Both the position numbers and the translations under genes were made by a program. Under the pieces are notes generated by a model. That model saw nothing but the letters and a program-made list of their open reading frames with translations. It was not told where the DNA came from and made no database searches. A DNA stretch of 64,000 nucleotides from Lepidodermella squamata (lineage: Eukaryota; Gastrotricha), in NCBI GenBank assembly GCA_047495785.1, contig JBLDXI010000021.1, positions 1,302,001-1,366,000 of the forward strand. Reading direction: 5' to 3'. Shown piece after piece: positions 1-9,914 of the stretch (position 1 is the stretch's first letter; each line of letters starts with the position of its first letter).

Positions 1-718
1 GATTTTAGGCGAATTGATGCAAGCCAATGGCGCGGATGACAAAGCACAAGAGATATCGCCCAACGCCTTGTCTTCCGTCGATTTATCGACAATAAAACCT
101 TCATGCCGTCATTTTTTCAGCCACTACCTCGAGCGGATATACTATAAAACCGCAAGTCTAATGGCGAACAGTTGCAAAGCTGTTGGAGTTGTCTCAGACT
201 GCAACCCAGAGCTCGTTAAAGCTGCTTTTGAGATTGGTCGTGCAATTGGAATGGCCTTCCAAATTATGGACGATCTACTGGACATTACCAGTCAGCTCGA
301 ACCTGATACGCTAGGAAAACCCGCTGGTGCTGATTTGAAACTTGGCTTGGCAACTGCTCCTGTATTATATGCTTCGATGGAGGTTGATATTTTGCATTAT
401 TTATGTTGCTTAAAATGCAATTCTTGAATTTTGCAGCATCCGCAGCTTTTAGAATTAATCCGGCGGCGGTTCTCTCAAGAAGGCGATGTAAATACTGCTC
501 TTTCAATGATTCATGAGGTATGACGCAACTTGATAATATTGTTTGGCGCTAACAGATAATTTGAAAATTTCTAGTCTGGGGCTATCGACAGGACTCGAAA
601 ATTGGCCAACCAGCACGCCACTCATGCTGTTCAACTCCTTAATACCTCTTTTATAGACTCACCTTACCGAACTGCCCTATCGACCCTAGCGATGTTCGTG
701 ATAGAACGCAATAAGTGA
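1..718 (+). CDS. PDSS1: Polyprenyl (decaprenyl) diphosphate synthase subunit 1-like, 3' part
   Basis: Exons 2-382, 437-517 and 575-718 join in frame (phase 0 at both introns; GT-AG borders). The 5' end lies outside the window. The protein contains the second aspartate-rich motif of trans-prenyltransferases (IMDDLLD) followed by GKPAGADLKLGLATAPVLYA, then an HPQLLELIRRRF segment and a helical C-terminus ending ERNK. This is the family layout of PDSS1/COQ1, which makes the polyprenyl side chain of ubiquinone in mitochondria. DDLLD would bind Mg2+ and isopentenyl diphosphate. A Ser-rich insertion of about 20 residues follows the first visible helix. The gene is convergent with the FG-nucleoporin fragment downstream. 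Family assignment is firm; PDSS1 rather than a geranylgeranyl synthase is inferred from the C-terminal segment. Confidence 0.85.
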
Positions 719-1112
719 CACGCGTAAACAAACAAAAACACATATAACAACTTTACCTATAAAACCAATGTTTGATGAAGTGCCGCTTCTTTCAAATCAA
801 CACGGTTAGATTAATGTTCACCCGTCCACACGTTCATTTTTCTGAGATATGATCGATTGTATCCTTGTTGCTGTTTAATATTAGTTTCTTACATTGCTCT
901 TATTCGACGTAAATGTTATTTTCTTCTGCGTCGGTGGTGAAAGCGATTCAACGGGCAAAGAAGATCGAAAACGATAATAAATACAAGATGAATTTGTTTG
1001 AGACTGACTTTTTCGAGATTAAACAAACAAAATACCAGAAAATAATCTAGTGCAAACAAAAAAATAATGATATGAAGACACGGAATCTCTATGAGTAAAC
1101 GCGCCAAAAGAT
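719..1112. other. Intergenic region between convergent 3' ends
   Basis: No coding potential is seen. An AATAAA near 975 on the plus strand could serve the PDSS1-like transcript. Otherwise the stretch is AT-rich with no recognisable element. Confidence 0.5.
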
Positions 1113-1370
1113 CTAGCCGCCTGAATCACTGCTATCCCAGAAATTACTGGGCCGTTGTGTGACGACAATACCGGGTGAAGCACCGAAATCAGGCGTGGCT
1201 CCGAAGCTAGGCGAGCTGCCCAAACCAGCAGCCGCAACGAAACCACTAGGAGCAGGACTATTTCGGGCTATTCAACACCCAAAAATGTATAATTTTTCAT
1301 GTCTACCCGAGGTGAGATTACCTGGCTTACATGGCTGAGACGCAGTGCCAAAAGAAGCACTGCCACCGAA
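1113..1370 (-). pseudogene. FG-nucleoporin (Nup214-like) C-terminal fragment
   Basis: On the minus strand, 1370-1331 and 1267-1113 join across a 63-base GT-AG intron (GTAAGCC donor). They encode a tail rich in SFG and FG dipeptides (KFGGSASFGTASQP, then PSFGATPDFGASPG), ending NFWDSSDSGG and a stop. Spaced FG repeats in a Ser/Ala/Gly background are typical of FG nucleoporins; the arrangement recalls the Nup214 C-terminus. The upstream reading frame runs straight into the TTTA repeat that ends the adjacent LINE, and no further FG exon is visible beyond the LINE up to 2.9 kb. I read this as the remnant or displaced last exons of a nucleoporin gene cut by the insertion. A functional gene with very distant upstream exons is not excluded. 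Confidence 0.55.
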
Positions 1371-1400
1371 TTTATTTATTTATTTATTTATTTATTTATT
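1371..1400. repeat. (TTTA)n microsatellite, tail of the LINE
   Basis: About 7.5 copies of TTTA, reading TAAA on the minus strand. It lies exactly at the 3' side of the minus-strand reverse transcriptase fragment, as expected for the simple-repeat tail of a LINE. Shorter TTTA runs occur near 21886-21900 and 22321-22331. Confidence 0.8.
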
Positions 1401-2230
1401 GAGCATAAATCCCATTGTTGAGAGCTCGAAGTGTGAAAAGGGGCGAGTGAAAAAACAATTAGGCAGAGATACGGTGTCTAATCAAGCCGTTTCATAAGTC
1501 GCAACAATCAGTACACAACAATACAACAAATGTAGTAAAATAATCAACAATTTAAGAAGTGTTCGTAGACTATTTGTCGGCAGTCTTTTGCGCTCGCGCA
1601 AGCTTTGAGACCGCAGTCGCACGTTGGTAGAGTGCCGTCGTAATCGCCAATATCGATTGCTCGATGTTGTGAGCAATGGAAATTGACTGGCAGGGTGTTG
1701 AAAAAATTCGGGCCTCGATAGCTCAGGCTGGCCATTCCGAAATCGAGCCGCATCTTCGGTACCTGGAAGGTTAAGCGCGAGCTGCGAAGGCGACTTGGCT
1801 TGCTGACTGTAAATAAGTTAATAATGGCGTCAGGGGCTTCGCCAATTACGCATCGAAACATTAACGTAGCTAAGTGGACGTTGCGTTTTCCAGACAAGTC
1901 CAGCCAACCAAGCTCTTTCCGTAAAGGAGCTGCGTCGGCATTGTACGGCGCGTTCATGATGATACGAACGGCTCTGTCCTGAAGGCTTTGCATTCGATCT
2001 CTTGAAGTTTTGCAGGCTTCGCCAATGACTGTGTCGCAGTAATGCAAATGCGAAAATACCAGGCCGTTTGCCATCGCCTTCAGACACATTCGGTTCAAGC
2101 CATTTTTCGCGGCGAGCTGAAGTGCGAACAGGCCTTTGCGCGCCTTGCGACACGCGCTGTCGATGTGGTCTCGATGGAGAAGTTTGTAGTCGAATGTGAA
2201 TCCCAGTAGTCGCATCGATTCAGTTTCCTC
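1371..2230 (-). mobile_element. 5'-truncated CR1/L2-like LINE
   Basis: The ORF at 2215-1544 (minus) encodes about 223 residues matching the C-terminal part of a non-LTR reverse transcriptase: a thumb-like LGFTFDYKLLHRDHI, FSHLHYCDTVI, LQDRAVRIIM, LGWLDLSGKR and a terminal NFFNTLPVNF segment, all patterns seen in CR1/L2 elements. The catalytic palm and the endonuclease are absent, so it is a 5'-truncated copy. About 140 bases of 3' UTR are followed by the TAAA tail. No target site duplication could be identified. The element abuts an FG-nucleoporin exon in the same orientation. Confidence 0.8.
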
Positions 2231-2902
2231 TACTGTTCAGTTTTTTTTTGAATTTTTGCAATTATAAACATAAAATCGATGATCTCATGGAAATATTTAT
2301 AAACATAGTTATTTAATTGCCAAGGTTTCTGCCATGACTGTGCTCTGTGCTTGCCATTTTCACCTTACTATCAACTATCAATGGTTTCTGATGTCAACTA
2401 AATTCGCGAGGGCAATATCAAATTATCGTAGAATCAGTAGAAAGAGCACCGTCATATTTTATTTCATCTTCAAGTGCAAAACGGATTTTTTCATTTGTCC
2501 ATGTCGTCTCAGATAGGCAAATATTCCTGATACCAGATTAATACGATTACAATAATTAGGTAGCATTTGAGATATGAGAAAACTAGCATCATCTTAATTT
2601 CAATGCGCCTTTGAAGCGCAGACCTGCACAAGCGATGGAGTCGTGTAAGCTCGTGCGTCACGAATGCTATAATAGTATTTCCGCCAGTTTTCACTAATAT
2701 GACAAACAGCTACAAGTAACGAAGATTGATAAATACCAATATTACGTAACGCGATAACTATACGATGATACCCAAAGGCTTATCATTACGAAATGCCGAT
2801 GGTTCGGTGACAATCGCGGGTGAGGCTGTCACGATGGAGTACACGCGTAAGAATATGTATGTAAAGCATATGCCAAAATGGTAGGTAGCTACTATTGATT
2901 AG
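2231..2902. other. Intergenic region without recognised features
   Basis: AT-rich; only short spurious ORFs are present. Nothing supports a gene, RNA or mobile element. Confidence 0.4.
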
Positions 2903-3835
2903 TTATTTCTCCCCGACGCTGATGAGGTGTTGGTGGGCGTTGTGATCGGCAATATTTGTTTTGTAGAAAGACCTTTCGTTATCGGCATTATCGTTCTCTT
3001 TCCCGATCGATACGCGTGGAAGCTTGTGCGAGAATTCGAGCGCCAATTTGGCGAAAGTGAGCAAAAAATTAGCTACGACGAGGTTTACCAAGTTACGAGG
3101 CAGGAATCCCTGAAAACGTTAAAATTTTCAGCCTTCAAGTTGGAAGAGAATTTTCCTGATTTCTTACCTTAAGGTCCACATTGTATATGTATGTCCATAA
3201 ACATTTGTTTGGATCATCGGGTAACTGCTTCCAAGACATGCCAAGTGGTAGGTTTTCGCCCCTGCATGAACGGATAAATAACGAACTGCATCACACGATG
3301 CCTCACTTGCACACATACCTAACAATTTTTTTCGAAGGAGGGTGGAAATCGTACTTTGGAGGGTCGGCTACAGACGCGCCATACTGGACGAAGAGGCCTT
3401 TCGAGATTTCACGGTAGAAGCGGATCGTGTAAAACTCTCGGTCGCTGATGCCGGATTGACCCTTCGCAATCGTGTAAGCTACATTCCAATCATCGCCCCG
3501 CTCAAGAATCTAGGGAAAAATCGTAATAAAATACCATGCGGGACGAAATCAAGCAAAAACAGTACTTTATCCATCGCAAGGTTAGGAAACCAGTCGCATT
3601 TCCCTTCCTGAACTATTGCTCTGAAAGCAGTTTCAGCCGAGCAGTTCATGACGATCTGGCTTTTCCAGATTGTGCCGTATTTCGGAACATGGCCTTTAAA
3701 AACGACGCCCTCGTGGATGTCGGTTCCGCAGTGTCTTTCCCAGTTTACGTCATCCGTGCCTGCCAGCCAGCCAACAGTAATCTCAGCAAGGCTCTTCCTA
3801 AGTCGCTCAACCTCAGACTTCTGCATTGCAGCCAT
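2903..3835 (-). CDS. START-domain lipid-transfer protein, paralogue 1
   Basis: Exons 3835-3566, 3509-3319, 3261-3168 and 3109-2903 join in frame to 253 residues. The fold is a StAR/STARD3-type START domain: an N-terminal helix, a TIWKSQ strand, DWFPNLA, an EFYTIRF strand, GENLPLG, and the C-terminal helix beginning GFLPRNLVNL. Such domains bind a sterol or lipid in a hydrophobic pocket; the ligand cannot be told here. It differs from the other paralogues in three ways. The 24-base first exon is missing, with start MAAMQKSE inside a longer first exon. One intron lies inside the middle of the domain. The C-terminal tail is about 35 residues longer, polar and His/Asn-rich. It is among the most diverged members of the cluster. 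Confidence 0.75.
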
Positions 3836-4591
3836 GAACGTAATATAACTATGTGTATTGAAGCCTAAAAAAACGGGAAATTTGTTGTCACCTTACAACT
3901 GGACAATTAGTATTTTCTAGAAATAAAATTCTATAGCTATAGGATAGCGAGTATTAAGGCGAGTTTTATTCATCTAGCGAAGCGCAGCCGTATCCAAAGT
4001 AAATAGTGGGAGTGGCCCCACTGACGATATACGAACGAACTGGAAAAAAAATCCGCATTGAAGCACCGATTAATCGGGGTGGCACCGTTTTTGCCTCTTG
4101 CCAACCCGCCGTTATCGCCGTTTCGTTCACGGCACCCACACCGCAAAAGTTGTCTGTCCGGTGATGAGATCAAAAAGATTGCCGTGACGAGATGATATAT
4201 ATTTCACAATTTCGTCAGAAAGTGACGTTTTCACCACACCGGTTCTCCGTAAAAAAATACGCAAATAGATTAATTTTTATTATTTTATTATTTTTCAATC
4301 AAATAATAAAAACAATCAGCCTGATGGCTAATTTTTTTCTCAGGTACACTTTCCTTGTGTGCTTCTCAAACAAATTTTACATCAAGAGCCTCATTAGTGA
4401 GATTTTACATTATACCCACTGAGTCATCGCACTTGAACTTTACTTTGTGACAAACTTGAATTATTTCGTTCAAAGAAATAAGCTGAAATTCGATAACCTC
4501 GAAACAAAAGAGGTGATGACAGATTCGTTGTACGCCGATAACGGTGTCGTGAATAATTATAAAATATATCAACAAAGTTGGAGGAATAAAT
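3836..4591. other. Intergenic region between START genes 1 and 2
   Basis: AT-rich. A 67-codon minus-strand ORF (4173-3970) has no recognisable domain and no paralogue among the START genes, so I do not call it. Confidence 0.4.
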
Positions 4592-5610
4592 TTAGTGCTG
4601 AGGCTTCTTCTTTTTATTCGATTTGGCCGTTGCAGGTCTCGGTGAGGTGGACGGAGTCGTTGGAATTATTTTCGTCTCTTCAGCTAGCCGCCGAGCGTAG
4701 TCTTGGCAGGCTTTTACGTGTTGTAGTAAAAAAGAACTGGCGGCGAGATTCATTATCGACTTCAGAATGTATCCCTAAAATAGCATAGATAGAAATGACG
4801 ATCTAACTTGTTTAAATTCCGAAATACCTTAAGGTCGACGTTATAGATCAACACTGAGTGGCACCGGATTTTGCCGTTTTCTTGAACAGGGGTGAAAGAC
4901 CAGCCCTGGGGTAAATATTCGCCTCGTATGCAGTCGCTAATAGGCACCTGTTTGTAGCAGTCGTTCGGAACTGATTGAGCTAGCGTGAAAAGCGTCTCGA
5001 CTTCGCCAGGATGGCTGCCTTGCGGTGACTTAGCCGCAACTTTTCCCGCAAAGCGGATGAACACAAAATCGCGATCACTAACACCGGTAACGCCGTGTAT
5101 GCGTTGTTGTAGCACGCTGTGATCTTCACCGCTCGCCAATAAATGCGATTCTTTCAGTTTTGGAATCCATGAAATATCAAGGTCTTGAGTAACTGATTTG
5201 AAAATTAGAGCTGGCGGGCAATCTAGCATGAACTAAAATTAAACCAATTAATTCTCTGATTTTGAATTATTTAATTAAAATTTTACCTCAACTTTCCAAA
5301 CAGTTCCCATATCGTCAATATTGCTGTTGTAAATTCTTCCAGTCTCCAACGTTTTCCCAGTTTGATGCTCCCATTTGTTATCATCGGTTCCGAGAAGAAT
5401 CGGCAAGGCTACTTTGTGTAAATTGTTCCGCAAACATTCGACCTCATTCGAGCTCAAAACTCGGGGTGAAATCATTTCCGGTTCATCGGCATCGCTTACG
5501 GGCTCGTCGTTCTGGTTGTGCTCGGCTAAGGATTTGTTCTGCTTATGATTGTGGTGATGCTTGTGATGGTTGGCGTTGTTATGCTTGTGTGCCGTCTTTG
5601 TCGAAGACAT
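4592..5610 (-). CDS. START-domain protein with His/Asn-rich N-terminus, paralogue 2
   Basis: Exons 5610-5287, 5232-4828 and 4774-4592 join in frame (phase 0 throughout) to 303 residues. The first roughly 40 residues are strongly His/Asn/Lys-rich (stretches such as NNANHHKHHHNHK), followed by an acidic linker and then a START domain: NEVECLRNNLHKV, TVWKVE, ISWIPKL, RGEYLPQGW, NVDLKGYILKSIMNLA. The C-terminus adds a Thr/Ser/Pro-rich, Lys-rich tail. Introns are fewer than in the other paralogues: exons 3, 4 and 5 of the typical gene are fused here. The His-rich head could bind metal or be simple low-complexity sequence. Ligand unknown. Confidence 0.78.
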
Positions 5611-7407
5611 TTTAATTAATTAGGTAAAATCACTCGGTTTAACTGATTGTTCTTAAAGCTGCTAGAAAAAATGAAACATACAGTGAAAAAAGGGAGCCTT
5701 TATAACGTGTAGCATTAACGTGTAACAAGACAGAACTTGACCGTGCGGAAAACAAAAAAATGTTGGCAACACGAGTGACGAAACACCTAGATCCTGCAGC
5801 GTGGTGTTATATAAATTGAAAGGGTGGTATAGGACGTCGTAGGAAGCGGCATGACATGACGAAATATAATAATATAAGTAAAACACTTCTGTGGTAAAAT
5901 AATTGAAAAAAATTCTCTCATGCTAACACAACGCCATGCTACCCAAAATACACAATTGAACCGAAAATGAGTAATACAAAAGCTACTATTCTCCCACAAA
6001 AAATTGACGGTTGGAGCCTGCATGCTGCAGCCCCGGCAGTAGCGTGCCGTTTCGTTCATACACTTGACAATTATATATCATTACAAGCACGACTGAACAT
6101 GATGATGCGTGGAAAGCATTATATATTACGAAGAATTCACTACTGTTGGCATGTATTATGAAGCCAAGAGCTAATATTATATATATTATATTGTATGATT
6201 TATATAGTGAATTCACAGAATAAAAAAGTGGCGTGATCCTTTGCACGGACGCGCGCTTTTTTATTTACCAGTGCTTTTCCAATATAATTGTTGCGCAGAA
6301 TGATGTAATAATAGCAAATAAAGCGCATTTTTTGCGCATTTACTCTTAGTAGTAAAAAACGCGCCATATGCTATATGAGCGTAGAATGAGTCACGCGCAA
6401 CCACCTTGCCGTAAGACTGCTAATGGCAAATGGCACGATGAGCCCCACCGATTTTTTCGTCACATGCCGGCATATCAAAAATTGGCGTCCTGTTGTGGAA
6501 ACAAATTCACACGTTTTTGACCGCCTAAAGGTGACCGTTTTAGGTTATCGACCTGTCGATGCCGCCGCGGCGTACAATAAAAGATAGAGAACACTGTCTC
6601 GTGGTAACGAGCCATAAAAAGTTAATCCCTAGTTCAAAGACACCTTAAATTTTGGCTAAAAGACCCGGCTTCAATTATTTATAACTGCGCATGCGGACAC
6701 ATTTTGACCTAAGGTTCAGTGAAAAATAAAGAAATATTATTGTTGTGTCTTTGAAACCAGTGAAAATACGAATATGATAATGGCGGCTGTAAAAATCAGA
6801 CGCGACGCCTGCATAAATTGCATTTTTATAAGATACATATAAGACCCAGGGCGCATCCCTTGTCGATGAAAAACACGGCGTCACGCGCTGTTTGCCCGAA
6901 TAAAGACAGTCGGGTCACAATAATGCTGAGTGCGAAATAAAAGCCTTGGCTATTAAAATTCGACATATAATCGAGTTTAGTGGTCTCAAGGATTTTTTGA
7001 ATGAACCCGTTGATAACTAAATAGCTCTTAATACCTTTAGCTTAGCGCTATTAATTTTTCTATTGATTTGTTGAACTCGTTTCACGACGTGCGCGCATTA
7101 GTCGAACAGGAAATTGATGGCATCAAGGAAATTCGATAAAGAAGCGTTTCAAAGAATCCATAAATTTTGCATAAACACATTTACGGCCTTGCGTAAGAGC
7201 AAGAGATAGAGGGTGTATTTTGGGAGTTTGCATCAATTAATTATTCGTTGCGCAATAAATTCTTCGAAGTAATCTGAGGTGAGGAATCTTCCTAATAGAT
7301 TTTCAAATAGTTTATAGTGCTAGTGGCTAGTGCTTCCACGTCAACCTTAATCTTTTGAGGTGGATGGGAGCTTCCTAGAGGTCTGAATTAAAAAAATTGA
7401 AAATCTA
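5611..7407. other. Long intergenic region
   Basis: No ORF of credible length and no recognised RNA. Composition is AT-rich with scattered short palindromes. Confidence 0.4.
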
Positions 7408-7705
7408 AAGTGCGGTTCACAAACTCGTGTGTAAAATATGTACACATTCATGATTCATTGTTCATTTTTTACGCGCAAAATTCATCTCTTGCAAAAACGG
7501 TCGAGATGCCATTTGAATCATGAACGATGAACGAAACCCGCTCACAAATTATTTGTCATAATAATTCATGATTCAAATAGCGATTTTTTTGTGTGCGAAT
7601 TAGCCAAAATAAAAAAAACTAAGCCACCACCGAGCACTGAACCCAGAATACTGATTTAGCACGGTTGGAGCTAAACCACTATGCTAGTAGCAAACTTCGG
7701 TGGTT
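7408..7705 (-). mobile_element. tRNA-like SINE copy (left, inverted)
   Basis: Read on the minus strand, a head with tRNA-promoter-like boxes (TAGTGGTTTAGC as an A-box-like stretch, TGGGTTCAGTGC as a B-box-like stretch) leads into a body containing TTGAATCATGAACGATGAAC and ends ACGAGTTTGTGAACCGCAC on the plus strand. A diverged second copy lies at 8115-8372 in the opposite orientation. Homology covers the whole unit, including the tail, so this is a dispersed repeat copy and not a simple stem-loop. Classification as tRNA-derived SINE rests on the two box-like motifs. Confidence 0.5.
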
Positions 7706-8114
7706 GAGTTCGTTTTTGTCATCATATACCATTTTGCTGTTGACTTGCAGTATCAGAGCTGCAAAACTAGCGCGAATTAAATTTTCGCATTGTTTAGACT
7801 ACATTGCCCGCTTTAACGCTAGCAATTACACCAAATTTTGGATTCATAGCAATAGCCGATAAATCATCGCCAAAAATGACTGAATCGAATAGTTTGAACC
7901 CCAATGATTTATACTTCTGAAAAATGTATCGGTTTGGAATAATTAATCGGCCCAATCAGAGTGCTCTAGCCGAAGATAAAGGTCAAATGATGTTATTCAT
8001 GGAATGGATTTTATGGAAAATAATCGAATTGTTAACGAATTTTTCCAATAGCTCTCGGAAAATCTAAGTTAACAGTTAACAACGAGAATAGGAGATAATG
8101 ACGCTAACGCTGTA

Positions 8115-8372
8115 ATCAACAAAAACGCACTGGTGACACAGTGGGTTTAACACGTACTATCATGCCCAGTGTCGTGGGTTCTGCGCCCTGCGGGCGCACT
8201 CCTTTTTAGATCTAAATCGGGCACATAAAAAAATGGCTAAACAGCTTCTTGAATCATGAATTATGGTGAGCGGGGTTCGTTCATCGTTCATGATTCAAGT
8301 GAGCCTGCAAAAAATCTTTTGCATCATTCATGTGGAAAACACGAGTTTGTGAATCGCCCTTACATCTAGGAA
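8115..8372 (+). mobile_element. tRNA-like SINE copy (right)
   Basis: Plus-strand copy: CACAGTGGGTTTAACACG (A-box-like), GTGGGTTCTGCGCCC (B-box-like), then the shared body with TTCATCGTTCATGATTCAA and the shared end ACACGAGTTTGTGAATCGCC. The head-to-head copies are separated by about 410 bases of unrelated sequence. Tandem or inverted SINE pairs of this type can produce long hairpins in transcripts. The alternative is a DNA transposon with about 250-base terminal inverted repeats; no clean target duplication was found for either model. Confidence 0.5.
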
Positions 8373-8710
8373 TTCAAGAATCGTCCCTCTTTAAGTCAAC
8401 ACACTTTTTACCATTTGCTGGAAAATACAGAAACTATGCCAAACCCCCTTTTTTCACTTGTCACCTGCAAAAATGCTGGTTTCGAAATTCCAATTCCCCT
8501 AATCCCAATATCCACCAATGTAAAGTAGGCCAGTATAAAAGCACTCAGTAGGAAAATTTCGTAATTTGCATATCAATATATTTTTAATTTCATAGAGCAA
8601 TAAAATTCAACACTTGATTCGAAATGAGCACAAAACACGGAAATCAACAATTAGATTGCGAAAATATATAATCCAGATGCTAAAGTATAGTATTAATCTA
8701 GCAGTCGAGT
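8373..8710. other. 3' flank of START gene 3
   Basis: AT-rich; includes the presumed 3' UTR of the minus-strand gene that ends at 8711. Nothing else is recognised. Confidence 0.4.
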
Positions 8711-9594
8711 TCATTTTTTGCCGGCAGCCGTAACTTCTGCAGTTTTCGCAATAATAGCCTTGGCGAAATCGATCAAAAACGTAGTGGTGACCATTCGAAT
8801 GACTTTCTTCGGCAATAAACCCTGGATCGGCACAAGATTATTAACACTGCTTTTTCAAATTAAGGTGGAAGCGGTACCTTAAGATCCAAATTGTTGAGCC
8901 ATACAATAACACAGCGATTAGGATCAGTTGGATGAGGTCGCACCAGGCAACCTGAGGGCATGTACTCGCCTCGAATGCACTTGGGTCGTTTCGGGCAGTC
9001 AGGGTGAACTATCGACTCTGTAAGCTCATAAATAGAGCCATCGCCCATGATTTGCCGGAATCTCAAGTTCACAAAGTCTCTGAAATAAATAAATTATTGG
9101 CTTCCTGCCGAGTTCGAATGATGATATTAACCTGTCATCTACAGCCGGAATACCAGCTGATAACGTGTAGCTGATTTCCCAACTTTCATCAGGTGCTTCC
9201 TCCACTAATCTGTACTCGCCAACATGGGGCGCCCAATCGGTGGGTTTAAGAGTATTTATGAAAATGTGTCGGAATTGTTCAACACTGATAGCCAGTTCGC
9301 ACTATAAATGAGTAGAAGTATGTTGGAGCTAATTTTAAAAGGGCAATCTAACCTCCAGCTTCCATATTATTCCCATCTTTTTGTGCTCTCCACGATAAAC
9401 AAGGCCGGTTGTAGTTTTATCCTTACCACCTTTTAGCTTCCAGGTTTTATCTGTTGTCTCGTCGAAACCCGTGAGGAGAGGCCAAACAATTTCATGAAGC
9501 CGGCGCCGAGTATCATCCAGCTTAAAAAATATATATTAATAGTCTCGAAAAATCAGTGCTCATTTCATACCTCCTGATCCGTTTTTAGAGGCAT
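8711..9594 (-). CDS. START-domain lipid-transfer protein, paralogue 3
   Basis: Exons 9594-9571, 9520-9353, 9301-9132, 9079-8878 and 8821-8711 join to 224 residues, an isolated START domain. The first exon is the 24-base type (MPLKTDQE), followed by the common pattern: exon ending WKLE in phase 0, exon ending in phase 2 before DFVNLRF, and the last exon starting GLLPKKV after NNLDLK. Exons 4 and 5 of the typical paralogue are fused here, so one intron is absent. Landmarks are TTGLVYRGEHKKMG, TDWAPHVGEY, RGEYMPSG and the C-terminal amphipathic helix. The protein is probably cytosolic because no signal or membrane segment is seen. It sits alone between the SINE pair and the LINE. Confidence 0.85.
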
Positions 9595-9914
9595 TTTGCA
9601 GTTGAGGTTAGCTCGGCAGTGAAATCGTCCAAATTAGTTAACTATAAAAAATACCCTATGGACTTGCTGAAAAGTATTGTCGGGTTAGATAACGAGGGCG
9701 GCTTATCATTTGGCATGTGAAGGATTTTATTTGTACCACCATCCGTCATAGACGCTCTCGGCGCGTTGACTCGAGCCTCATAACGAGTAAAATGTATCAA
9801 AACAATCATGTATGTAGTGTAAAAATATATAAAATGAGGGTAGAAGTGGTATCATGCCATTCGTTGCTGTCTATTAGAATTCGCAATGTAAAAACGTTCA
9901 ATGTAGTTGGAGCG
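9595..9914. other. Gap between START gene 3 and the LINE
   Basis: Contains the presumed 5' flank of START gene 3 and the 3' flank of the LINE. No poly-A or simple-repeat tail is obvious next to the LINE stop codon. Confidence 0.4.

Noticed and set aside
8115-8210. A genuine tRNA gene
   Set aside because: The B-box-like stretch is present, but no complete cloverleaf with acceptor stem pairing can be drawn, and a diverged copy with the same downstream body exists nearby.
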